DNA of 64,000 nucleotides from Bdellovibrio sp. (GTDB lineage: Bacteria; Bdellovibrionota; Bacteriovoracia; Bacteriovoracales; Bacteriovoracaceae). The first letter of the stretch is position 1, and each line of letters begins with the position of its first letter. The notes beneath the pieces were generated by a model. It worked only from the letters and a program-made list of their open reading frames with translations, ran no database searches and was not told the origin of the DNA. A program made the translations under genes and the position numbers. Of this stretch, positions 41,743 to 48,690 are shown in pieces. Location of the stretch: positions 59,634-123,633 of the forward strand of contig JACPIU010000018.1 of the NCBI GenBank assembly GCA_016187935.1. Direction: 5' to 3'.

Positions 41743-42062
41743 GTTTGTGCCCCTAAAAAATTTACGGCATTAGGTAATACCTCAAAAGTGGATAGAAGTA
41801 AAAGCGAGGTATCTCGCCAAAAAAAGAACGGTCCCTGCTGCGTAAAAATTACATACAGATGTGGATGGCCCGTTCTGTGTAGGAACATTCGAGAGCATCG
41901 CAACACCTGGCTTGGTCAAGACGAATGGAGGAATTCTTAGTCCCATTTTCTCTTTAGTTCCACCGACGAGGGGAACGAACGCATAAAGTGTGCGAATTTT
42001 CACGTGTGGTGCGGAGACTGTTTTGAAAATTCGCACTTCCTCTGTGGAGAAACTAACTGTCT
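41743..42062. other. 320-base stretch with repeat R1 and a possible HNH-gene relic
   Basis: No gene is supported. It holds repeat copy R1 (41965-42036). Directly after it, AAATTCGCACTTCCTC-N5-GAGAAACTAAC (42027-42057) resembles the DNA coding for KIPHFLGGETTQ at the end of the HNH gene (44684-44720), so a decayed HNH-gene 3' end may be present. Confidence 0.4.
41965..42036. repeat. Repeat family R, copy R1
   Basis: GACGAGGGGAACGAACGCAT then AAAGTGTGCGAATTTTCACG is shared almost base for base with R2 (42891). It also contains a perfect 12-base inverted repeat, GTGCGAATTTTC (41990-42001) with GAAAATTCGCAC (42025-42036). Confidence 0.75.
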
Positions 42063-42410
42063 TTAGGATGCTTTCTGACTGGTAATTAAACCAAGCACCG
42101 TTTTTGGGTCTTTTTCAATCAAGTCCAGCAAGCGCCTGGCGGATTTGGATATATTCCTTCTGCCTTGTTCCCAGTGCTGGATGGCCGAAGTTGATTCGGC
42201 AAAAATCTTGGCGAAAGTCGACTGGCTAACACCAAGCTCGGCGCGAATTTTTTTGATCTTCCCTTTTGAGTACCGAGGTGGTTCTTCAATCAAAGTCACC
42301 AGCTTTTCAACAAGTCGTTCACCCTTGACGTGTGCGACGCCCTCAGATACCGATTTTAAAAGTAGCTCTTCAAAATTATCTTTGGTCACTTTTTCTCGTT
42401 TGGCACCCAT
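42063..42410 (-). CDS. higA: HigA-type XRE antitoxin
   Basis: A 115-residue protein with a C-terminal HTH: KIKKIRAELGVSQSTFAKIF, AESTSAIQHWEQGRRNISKS and ARRLLDLIEKDP, the NadS/HigA pattern. The N-terminal ~45 residues probably bind the toxin. The gene overlaps the toxin gene by 25 bases, giving the toxin-first order typical of higBA. Autoregulation through the palindrome at 42773-42800 is expected. Confidence 0.85.
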   Translation of the reverse strand: MGAKREKVTKDNFEELLLKSVSEGVAHVKGERLVEKLVTLIEEPPRYSKGKIKKIRAELGVSQSTFAKIFAESTSAIQHWEQGRRNISKSARRLLDLIEKDPKTVLGLITSQKAS

Positions 42411-42751
42411 GTTTTTAGCTCCTTTGCTCTTTCTTTAAGAATGTTTTTGGCCGCACTGGAGATATTTTCAACCTTTGTTTTTGAATAGATCATAAACAAA
42501 AAGGTTCTCTTGGGAACTGGACAGTCGAAGTAGATCACTCGCACTGAACCACTTTTTCCGCGTCCTTCACTTTTTAAAGCCACTCGAACTTTGGTGAAAC
42601 CTCCAGTGCCTGAAATAATATCTCGGACATTTGGCAACTTTTTTAAATCTCGTAAAACTTCCTGTTCGACATCAATCAAAAGATCATCTGAGTTTTTAAA
42701 GGCCTTCATCTGATCAGCAAACTCATTAGATTGAATAAAAAGCCTTTCCAT
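42386..42751 (-). CDS. higB: HigB-type RelE-family toxin
   Basis: A 121-residue protein: LLIDVEQEVLRDLKKLPNVR, GTGGFTKVRVALKSEGRGKS, GSVRVIYFDCPVPKRTFLFM and IYSKTKVENISSAAKNILKE, which fits the HigB2/NadS-partner (RelE) toxins that cleave mRNA at the ribosome. GGGGAG lies just before ATG 42751. It is the first gene of the higBA operon. Confidence 0.83.
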   Translation of the reverse strand: MERLFIQSNEFADQMKAFKNSDDLLIDVEQEVLRDLKKLPNVRDIISGTGGFTKVRVALKSEGRGKSGSVRVIYFDCPVPKRTFLFMIYSKTKVENISSAAKNILKERAKELKTWVPNEKK

Positions 42752-42772
42752 CTCTCCCCTTCAGAGAGAGTG

Positions 42773-42800
42773 CTACATTGTAGCATATACTACAATGTAG
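42773..42800 (-). promoter_or_regulatory. higBA operator (double palindrome)
   Basis: CTACATTGTAG (42773-42783) and CTACAATGTAG (42790-42800) are exact reverse complements 6 bases apart, and each half is itself a near-perfect palindrome (CTACA-N-TGTAG). It lies 22-49 bases before the higB start, which is where HigA-type repressors bind. Confidence 0.8.
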
Positions 42801-42890
42801 GACAATCCCAGGCATGAAATGCAATAATTTCGATTCCTTGCGTTTTCCCACATCACTCATAACTCCCTCTCGACAGCGGCCCAGCAAACA

Positions 42891-42960
42891 GACGAGGGGA
42901 ACGAACGCATAAAGTGTGCGAATTTTCACATGTGGTGCGGGATTGTTTTGAAAAAGTTTC
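42891..42960. repeat. Repeat family R, copy R2
   Basis: GACGAGGGGAACGAACGCAT then AAAGTGTGCGAATTTTCACA matches R1. After GTGGTGCGG the copies diverge (R2 continues GATTGTTTTGAAAAAGTTTC, shared in part with R3). It ends about 22 bases before the CarS-like gene. Confidence 0.75.
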
Positions 42961-42982
42961 CAGGCCCGGCTAAACTATCTGC

Positions 42983-43528
42983 ATGTATGCCTATTTCATC
43001 ACGCTCATTTATCTGATTCTCCCCATGATTCCCGCGGGCGCACTCTTTTTGAGTTTCGCAAAATCGAAGTTCCTGCCCATTCTCGGAACTCCCATCAATG
43101 AAAAACTTTTTGGCAAGAACAAGACCTATCGTGGTTTTACTGTGCTCCCACTTTTTGTCGGCATTTTTATTTCTTTAATGACCTTGCTCGAACCGCTTTT
43201 CGGCGACGCCCTTCTTTACCGATACTCCGAGGTCAATACCATGCTCTTTGGGATTATCGTCGGACTGGGCTTCGCTATTTCCGAGCTGCCTAATTCCTAT
43301 TTCAAGAGAAAACTCGGTATTCCCCCAGGCAAGCAGCCCGACAAGTATAAGGTGCTATTTATCTTTCTGGATAGCTTCGATGCTGCTCCTATGGTGATTC
43401 TTATTTATTGGCTTTATTTCCATGTGACCTTCAGCTTCGTCGCGTTCTCGATTGGGCTAAGCATTCTGATCAAAATCGGCATGAATAATTTGCTTTTTCT
43501 CTTGGGGATTCGTAAAAATAAGTTTTAA
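42983..43528 (+). CDS. CDP-archaeol synthase-like (CarS/CdsA superfamily) membrane protein
   Basis: A 181-residue protein with four or five membrane spans. Family marks are the cytoplasmic LFGKNKTYRGF motif (about 43-53), ISELPNSYFKRKLGIPPGKQ (about 105-124) and the FLDSFDAAP acidic motif (about 133-141) proposed to bind metal and CTP. The archaeal enzyme activates unsaturated archaeal lipid with CTP. Bacterial homologs are known, but their substrate is not settled. A decayed second copy lies at 44985-45117. ATG 42983 has no strong ribosome site. Confidence 0.75.
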   Translation: MYAYFITLIYLILPMIPAGALFLSFAKSKFLPILGTPINEKLFGKNKTYRGFTVLPLFVGIFISLMTLLEPLFGDALLYRYSEVNTMLFGIIVGLGFAISELPNSYFKRKLGIPPGKQPDKYKVLFIFLDSFDAAPMVILIYWLYFHVTFSFVAFSIGLSILIKIGMNNLLFLLGIRKNKF

Positions 43529-43977
43529 TTTCTCAATACGCCTTACGGTATGTCATAACATCCGCCGGTATCCACGGTTGACGAGGATGAATTTGCTGAT
43601 TCCGATTACTTTCCCAGCAGGCCTTAACCATTTCAAAATTTATTGCACGAGATACAGAAGTCTTGCTTGTTCAAGCACCGCACAGATTGACTGGTCTATC
43701 TTAGTTGTAACAACTGCTTTCATAATCCTTCCCAATCTGCATGGTGTTGGAAAAAGTTGGATTTTTTTTGTAAAACTCGTGCATTTGAGGGGAGCAATCG
43801 CATACAAAAAATCTTTGTAATGGAGTCATATAGCAGCGCGTTTGAGTTATAGGCGCGTTCGGAAAAAGCACGGCCACTCAATGATTAAATCTTACCCAAA
43901 ACTTTTCAGACAGCAAATAAAGCAGCGAAATTTTGGCCAAAATTTCGTGGTATATAGGAAATAAAATTGGAGGCGCC
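43529..43977. other. 449-base stretch without a supported gene
   Basis: Between the CarS-like and HNH genes. An 80-codon plus-strand frame (43578-43820) has its GAGG too close to the first usable ATG and no recognisable motif. The sequence just before 43978 carries the HNH ribosome site. Confidence 0.4.
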
Positions 43978-44793
43978 ATGAATTTGAAAAATTTAAGAAG
44001 TGAGGTCTTAGTCCAAAATACAAAAAATCTAATTAAGGAGGAGACTCGAATTTTGGCAAAAGTGCTGGCGCATTTTGCAGAGATCGAAGCACGAAAACTC
44101 TATTTAGAGCTTGGTTATGGCAGCCTCTATTTGTTTGCGGTCAAAGAGCTGGGGTATTCTGAGGCCTCGGCCCAGCGAAGAATTGAGGCCATGCGCTTTT
44201 TGAAAAAAACGCCGGAGGCGCAATCGATGGTGGAAAAGGGGAATCTTAATTTGAGTCGATTGTCGCTGCTTGAACGCGTGACAAAGGAAGCAAAAGCAAC
44301 CCATGCGCAAAATGTGGAGGCACTGAATTTTCTTCAGGCGGAAACGACTTCCACATCGAAGTCAGAATTGAGGCTACGTGAATTTTTTAAATTGCAAAGT
44401 AAAAAGCGAGTGGTGACCATAGAGATGGATGAAGAAACGTATGAGCTTTGGCAGAAGACTAAGGCGGAGTTGGGGGAAGTTAAGGATGCCTGTGCTCTCA
44501 AAAAATTGTGTGAGTCGCAAGTCAAAAAAACACAAACAAAAATGCGCCAGTCACCAAATGCCCGAACGGCAGGAAAGGTTCTGCGACGTGAACTCTTAAA
44601 AGCCGCTGAACACCGCTGCCAGTACGTCGGCCCCATCAATAGCCAGCGCTGCAACAACCGGCAATTTCTCCAGTGTGATCATAAAATTCCGCACTTCCTC
44701 GGCGGAGAAACAACGCAACAAAATATGCGCATACTCTGCCAGCAACATAATTTGCTGGTTTATCAAGAGTTGAAGAGCAAGAATCTTTTTTAG
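43978..44793 (+). CDS. HNH endonuclease-like protein (DUF222-type)
   Basis: A 271-residue protein. A helical N-terminal region (LVQNTKNLIKEETRILAKVL, LGYGSLYLFAVKELGYSEAS) precedes a C-terminal HNH zinc nuclease domain: HRCQYVGPINSQRCNN, then LQCDHKIPHFLGGETTQQNM and RILCQQHNLL. The HNH residues are the DH pair, the N of QNM and the final H, with four cysteines for zinc. ATG 43978 follows GGAGG. Such genes occur in many copies in some delta-type genomes and may be mobile or defensive. The exact role is unknown. A near-perfect dyad follows the stop codon. Confidence 0.82.
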   Translation: MNLKNLRSEVLVQNTKNLIKEETRILAKVLAHFAEIEARKLYLELGYGSLYLFAVKELGYSEASAQRRIEAMRFLKKTPEAQSMVEKGNLNLSRLSLLERVTKEAKATHAQNVEALNFLQAETTSTSKSELRLREFFKLQSKKRVVTIEMDEETYELWQKTKAELGEVKDACALKKLCESQVKKTQTKMRQSPNARTAGKVLRRELLKAAEHRCQYVGPINSQRCNNRQFLQCDHKIPHFLGGETTQQNMRILCQQHNLLVYQELKSKNLF

Positions 44794-44800
44794 GGCCACA

Positions 44801-44831
44801 AACTTGAAATCACAATTTGTGATATCAAGTT
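44801..44831. repeat. 15-base inverted repeat after the HNH gene
   Basis: AACTTGAAATCACAA (44801-44815) and TTGTGATATCAAGTT (44817-44831) are reverse complements with one mismatch and a 1-base centre. A TTTTG tail follows closely (the last arm base is within it). It could be a transcription stop for the HNH gene or a protein-binding or recombination site. Confidence 0.5.
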
Positions 44832-44895
44832 TTGTCATCGCCGCCAATTCCAATTTTCTTACGATGCGTTGGCAATTGCGGAGTCTCTGCAAGGA

Positions 44896-44966
44896 GGTGA
44901 GGGAATGAGCGTGTGAAGTGTGCGATATTTTACGCACGTCAGTTGATCGTTTTTAAAAAGTTTTCC
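44896..44966. repeat. Repeat family R, copy R3 (diverged)
   Basis: GGTGAGGGAATGAGCGTGTG then AAGTGTGCGATATTTTACGC matches R1/R2 with several changes, and the later TTTTTAAAAAGTTTTCCGG follows R2's TTTTGAAAAAGTTTCCAGG. As R2 does for the CarS-like gene, R3 precedes the decayed CarS-like copy. Confidence 0.6.
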
Positions 44967-44984
44967 GGTTCTTTTCCGGATTCT

Positions 44985-45117
44985 GGCGAAGCCCTTCTTG
45001 GCCGTGACTTCGAATGTAACCCATGCTCTTCGGCATCATCCTAGATCTGGCCCAATCCTGATCAAAAAGGGATGAACAGCTTGCTTTTTCTATTAGGGAT
45101 AAGGAAGAATAGGCTTT
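44985..45117 (+). pseudogene. Decayed, internally deleted copy of the CarS-like gene
   Basis: Two blocks match the intact gene: GGCGAAGCCCTTCTTGGCCG ... CCCATGCTCTTCGGCATCAT (compare 43202-43262), then CTGATCAAAAAGGGATGAAC and AGCTTGCTTTTTCTATTAGG (compare 43467-43513), with about 200 bases in between missing. The reading frame is lost. Together with R3 this makes a second, degraded copy of the R-plus-CarS segment. Confidence 0.7.
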
Positions 45118-45156
45118 TACTATTTCTTGAATAATCTCCCAAGTAAGGACAGATTT

Positions 45157-46422
45157 ATGACCAATTCAATTACCACTCTAATCGAACATTGGAAAAAAGA
45201 CCCAAATGGCGTATACCGCTCTTGGTTTCTCTGGGAAGAACGCATAAAAAATTTCGGTTCAATTCGTCGCGGTGTAAGCAAGGTCATTGAAGAAATCGAA
45301 ACGAACAAGTTCGGTAACACTTATCGCGGCTCTTCACTTGAAACGGTACTCGGTGCGATTGCCGAGCAAAAACAAATTTTCAAGGGTGCCGATCATGCTT
45401 TTGTTTGGAAACCCAAGCTCAGAATTCCCGATATTTATGAAAATCCTGAAAACCAAATGGAGTTTGGAAGATTTTTAAAAAGTTGCATCAAATGCACTGC
45501 CTGTGATGGTATTTTAGAGGCGGTCCGAAAGCTCGACCAAAAGAAAATAAAAGGCCTGGGTCCTGCGGCCGCAAATCTGATGTACTTCCTGCATCCAACC
45601 CACATGCCCCCGTTTAATACTGCCATCGTGAAAGGCTACAATGCCTTGACTGGCTCAAGGGTAAAGCTTGGCAAATGGCCCGAATATTTGGCCATGAGAG
45701 AGGGAATTCTACGATTGAACGAAGAGTATCGCGGGCTTTTGTCCGACGATCTTGGTGCCATTGCCGGTCTCCTGTTTGATATAGGCACCGGACGCTACTC
45801 TGCTCCCGCTCAAAATGCAGATTCAACACAACTGAAACAATGGGAAGATGATCTTAAAAAGATAAGAGAGGAAAACGCGGCGTTTCAGAAAACGAGCAAA
45901 AAATCAGAGGAAGGGGAGCGCACGCATACCGAAATTCAAGGGTGGCTACGCGATCTTGGGATCAAACTTGGCTTTGAAATTTGGATTGCAGTGAATGACA
46001 AAAATCGCTCTTGCGGTTCAGGCAGATTAGGTGATGGCTGCCTTTCTGAACTTCCTGACAGCATTAAATCATTAGGGGCCGTGGCCGAAGTGATTTCGCG
46101 CATTGATATCCTCTGGTTAAAAAGCGGCTCGGTTGTTGCTGCCTTTGAGGTCGAGCACACGACATCGATTTATTCCGGCATTCTGAGATTGTGCGATCTG
46201 GCCTTATGCGAGGGCGGACGTGCCATAAAAGGTTTGTATCTCGTAGCGCCAGATGAGCGCGAAGAGGATGTCCGCCAGCAGCTTGCCCGTCCGGCATTTC
46301 AAAGCGTCTCTTCTTTGGGCGTGAAATATCTACCGTACGGTGAGTTTGAAAAGAATCGTGAATCCATGTCTCGTTTTGGTGAGGGGCTGAAGGCGATTGA
46401 GGCGATTGCACGGCGGTTGTAG
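45157..46422 (+). CDS. Putative nuclease: HhH domain fused to PD-(D/E)XK-like domain
   Basis: A 421-residue soluble protein. The N-terminal helical domain contains a helix-hairpin-helix at about 131-161 (KIKGLGPAAANLMYFLHPTH, then PPFNTAIVKG), the arrangement seen in HhH-GPD DNA glycosylases, though with Asn154 where the catalytic Asp usually sits. A charged linker (222-255) leads to a restriction-like domain: E259, D317 in RIDILWLKSG and E331/E333 in AAFEVEHTTSIYSGIL, then GLYLVAPDEREEDVRQQLAR. ATG 45157 has AAGGA upstream. No methyltransferase is adjacent, so it is not a classical restriction-modification gene. DNA recognition plus cleavage suggests a defence or repair role (inferred). Confidence 0.65.
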   Translation: MTNSITTLIEHWKKDPNGVYRSWFLWEERIKNFGSIRRGVSKVIEEIETNKFGNTYRGSSLETVLGAIAEQKQIFKGADHAFVWKPKLRIPDIYENPENQMEFGRFLKSCIKCTACDGILEAVRKLDQKKIKGLGPAAANLMYFLHPTHMPPFNTAIVKGYNALTGSRVKLGKWPEYLAMREGILRLNEEYRGLLSDDLGAIAGLLFDIGTGRYSAPAQNADSTQLKQWEDDLKKIREENAAFQKTSKKSEEGERTHTEIQGWLRDLGIKLGFEIWIAVNDKNRSCGSGRLGDGCLSELPDSIKSLGAVAEVISRIDILWLKSGSVVAAFEVEHTTSIYSGILRLCDLALCEGGRAIKGLYLVAPDEREEDVRQQLARPAFQSVSSLGVKYLPYGEFEKNRESMSRFGEGLKAIEAIARRL

Positions 46423-46547
46423 GAAATACTTAATTAATTTTAGGAGGGCAGATCAACTTGCGAATCTTAAGGCAATCCTGACGCGTTTGATGTGTTTTTT
46501 TGCGAAGCTTTTTCGCCGATTTTGCATATGGAACTCTAACTCATAAA

Positions 46548-47630
46548 TCAAACATTCGGCATCACATACATTTCAACGAATGATCTCATCTCTTTCATTT
46601 GCTCTTCATTCATATAGAGCATGATATAGGGATCGATGCGTGAGCCGATCTCATAAAGGATGAATTGGCTTAGATGGCCACTTTTCATAATTTCCACTAA
46701 TCGTTCTGATTTTAAACTCAGCTTGGTTTTGCCCATCTTTTTTAGCTCCATGTAAAATGTCCCGAGCAAGGCAAGACTTTGGAATTCTTCTTCGCTATTC
46801 CATTTGATATTGTCCTTTTCCAAAAAACGTTTTCGATAAGATTCCTCGCCAAGCCAAATTGCTTTTGCTTGGGCATAAGCAAGCCACTCTGGTCCATCTT
46901 GGCTGACATAGATAGCAATTTTTTTCTCGCTTTCACGCCGAACGAAGGCACGAGGAGTGAACGGTTCGATTTCGGGATTAATTTTTAACAATTTCTTATT
47001 ATCGCTAAGCGATTTAAGTATTGTCTCATGTCGTGGCATCAAAGCGAGTGCTTCAACGTAACTTCTCCTGGCATCAGCATAGCGCTTGAGGGACATGTAA
47101 GTGTCGGCCTTATACAAATGGAGACGATAATGAATCGGGGCCTTCTTTAGGAGTTCATCATAGAGTGCCAAAGCATTCTCGTAGTTATGCTGCTTATATT
47201 CGATGTCGGCCATCGCAAACTCAGCGATAAAGCAGTTCGGGAATTTAGTAATGATTGGGGCCAATTTTGCCTTTGTCTTTGCTAAGATATGCTTCGGTGA
47301 AAAAACCTCGTCATGAATTGCATTGATTTCTTCTGGGCAAAACGTCTTTGTTGGATATTCTCCTATGCCCCATCCACCACCTTCTCTTGGGAATTTCCAT
47401 GGTTGAGACAAATACGGCCTTCGCTTTGGCCATAGCTCGTCCGCAAAATTAAGTTTCAAGAGATCGGGATGTTTTTCAAAGGTATCGACCACGTACATAA
47501 CTTCCGATTTCTCCATGATCTCATGCATCTCTTTGAACGAGAATCTCGCAAGGTCAGGAGTATTATCTTTCGCACCAAAGGCAATGGATATGAATAGAAG
47601 TAGGATAGCAAGAATTACCAGGGGATTCAT
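46548..47630 (-). CDS. Secreted TPR-repeat protein
   Basis: A 360-residue protein with a signal peptide (MNPLVILAILLLFISIAFGA). The middle contains two or three tetratricopeptide repeats (YENALALYDELLKKAPIHYR, ADTYMSLKRYADARRSYVEA), which mediate protein contacts. The N-terminal part has a WKFPREGGGWGIGEYPTKTF loop. The C-terminal ~120 residues are helical and unassigned. GGAG precedes ATG 47630. Probably a periplasmic scaffold. Confidence 0.72.
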   Translation of the reverse strand: MNPLVILAILLLFISIAFGAKDNTPDLARFSFKEMHEIMEKSEVMYVVDTFEKHPDLLKLNFADELWPKRRPYLSQPWKFPREGGGWGIGEYPTKTFCPEEINAIHDEVFSPKHILAKTKAKLAPIITKFPNCFIAEFAMADIEYKQHNYENALALYDELLKKAPIHYRLHLYKADTYMSLKRYADARRSYVEALALMPRHETILKSLSDNKKLLKINPEIEPFTPRAFVRRESEKKIAIYVSQDGPEWLAYAQAKAIWLGEESYRKRFLEKDNIKWNSEEEFQSLALLGTFYMELKKMGKTKLSLKSERLVEIMKSGHLSQFILYEIGSRIDPYIMLYMNEEQMKEMRSFVEMYVMPNV

Positions 47631-47767
47631 GAACTCAACTCCGTTATTTATTTTGGCAAGATTATACCGTATAATGGGGAAATTGATTGAAAAAAAATAT
47701 GACAGATTAATCGAAGAAAGATCAAAGGTATTGTCGGCCTAGTAATCTCTTTTGAAAAGGTGATCGA

Positions 47768-48325
47768 ATGAACCGCTATTACACCGCTCTAAACTTCGCT
47801 GCGAAACTCCACGACGGCCAAAAAAGAAAGGGAACCGAAGTTCCTTACCTCACCCACCTCATGACCGTGAGTTCCTACGTCTTTGAATTTGGTGGAACGA
47901 TTGAGCAGGCGATCGCGGGACTTCTTCATGATGCCATCGAGGATCAAGGCAAGAAAATCAGCTTTGCGGAAATCGAAAAGCTTTTCGGGCCGGTGGTGGC
48001 GCGCATTGTGAAGGCCTGCACGGACGCGGAAGTGCAGCCTAAGCCACCGTGGCGACAGAGGAAGGAAGAATATCTAAAACATCTTCCCCAAAAAGATGCG
48101 ACCATCAAGTTGGTAGTTGCTTGCGACAAACTCCACAACGCCCAATCAATTGTTCGCGACATATCTTTGTATGGTCCGGACGTTTGGAAAAGGTTCAACG
48201 CCTCACCCGTAGATTTGTTGTGGTACTATGAGAGTATTGTCGCTGCCCTCGCGGATTTTTCATCACCCGTCGTGACGTTGCTAGCTGAGCAGGTAGGGGC
48301 GATGAGGAAGTTGGTTGTGAGATAG
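47768..48325 (+). CDS. Small HD-domain hydrolase (SpoT/Mesh1-like)
   Basis: A 185-residue single-domain protein with the SpoT hydrolase pattern: FAAKLHDGQKRKGTEVPYLT, HLMTVSSYVFEFGGTIEQAI, GLLHDAIEDQG (HD and the following ED) and CDKLHNAQSIVRD (final D and N). No synthetase, TGS or ACT domain follows, so it resembles small alarmone hydrolases of the MESH1 type that remove pyrophosphate from (p)ppGpp or act on NADPH-like substrates. AAAGGTGATC precedes ATG 47768. Confidence 0.85.
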   Translation: MNRYYTALNFAAKLHDGQKRKGTEVPYLTHLMTVSSYVFEFGGTIEQAIAGLLHDAIEDQGKKISFAEIEKLFGPVVARIVKACTDAEVQPKPPWRQRKEEYLKHLPQKDATIKLVVACDKLHNAQSIVRDISLYGPDVWKRFNASPVDLLWYYESIVAALADFSSPVVTLLAEQVGAMRKLVVR

Positions 48326-48477
48326 ATTTCTCCTCGAAAAGCGTGTTGTGTAACAGCAACCTTCTCAATCAATTTGAAGTCATGATGCTCCCTTATAGGG
48401 CGCAAATTGGCACCTTGACCAAGTAACTAATCTCCCTCACTTCCTCAACATATGACTTAAATAGCGGAACAGCGCTC

Positions 48478-48690
48478 ATGAACAGTCCTAAGGAAATAAA
48501 GGGTGAAGAACTATGAGATTTGGTTCAATCTGATGATTTTAAATCAGAGGGGAAATACGATACACGCAGTCGCGAGGCCGGTTATCTGGCGGTTGGCCAG
48601 ATAAAAAGATTGGAGGAATTACTGAGAAGTTACAGGAAAAAAAGATATCTATTAAGTTTAAGTTTTGCGAAAAAAATTCTTTGGGATTAA
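48478..48690 (+). pseudogene. Frame interrupted by an in-frame TGA
   Basis: From ATG 48478 the frame reads MNSPKEIKGEEL, then TGA at 48514-48516, then 57 further codons with clearly protein-like sequence (DLVQSDDFKSEGKYDTRSRE, AGYLAVGQIKRLEELLRSYR) to TAA 48688-48690. The frame is also open for 17 codons upstream of the ATG. It may be a decayed small gene, or the TGA may be read through. It overlaps the MFS gene's 3' end by 33 bases on the opposite strand. No family recognised. Confidence 0.4.

Larger units (their letters stand above)
44794..45156. other. 363-base stretch with dyad, R3 and the CarS-like relic
   Basis: The whole stretch is accounted for by the post-HNH dyad, a ~60-base unassigned spacer, repeat R3 and the CarS-like relic. 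The nuclease gene's ribosome site (AAGGA) closes it. No intact gene is seen. Confidence 0.5.

Noticed and set aside
43578..43820. 80-codon plus-strand frame between the CarS-like and HNH genes
   Set aside because: No properly spaced ribosome site and no family pattern.
25659..44966. Chromosomal integron (attC) interpretation of the repeats
   Set aside because: Paired RYYYAAC/GTTRRRY ends are not visible at the repeat borders, genes lie in both orientations, and no integrase is present. GTTAGGC near 34310 has no inverted partner.
48582..48604. Terminator from the perfect 9-base hairpin
   Set aside because: No T tract follows on either strand and it lies inside the interrupted frame.
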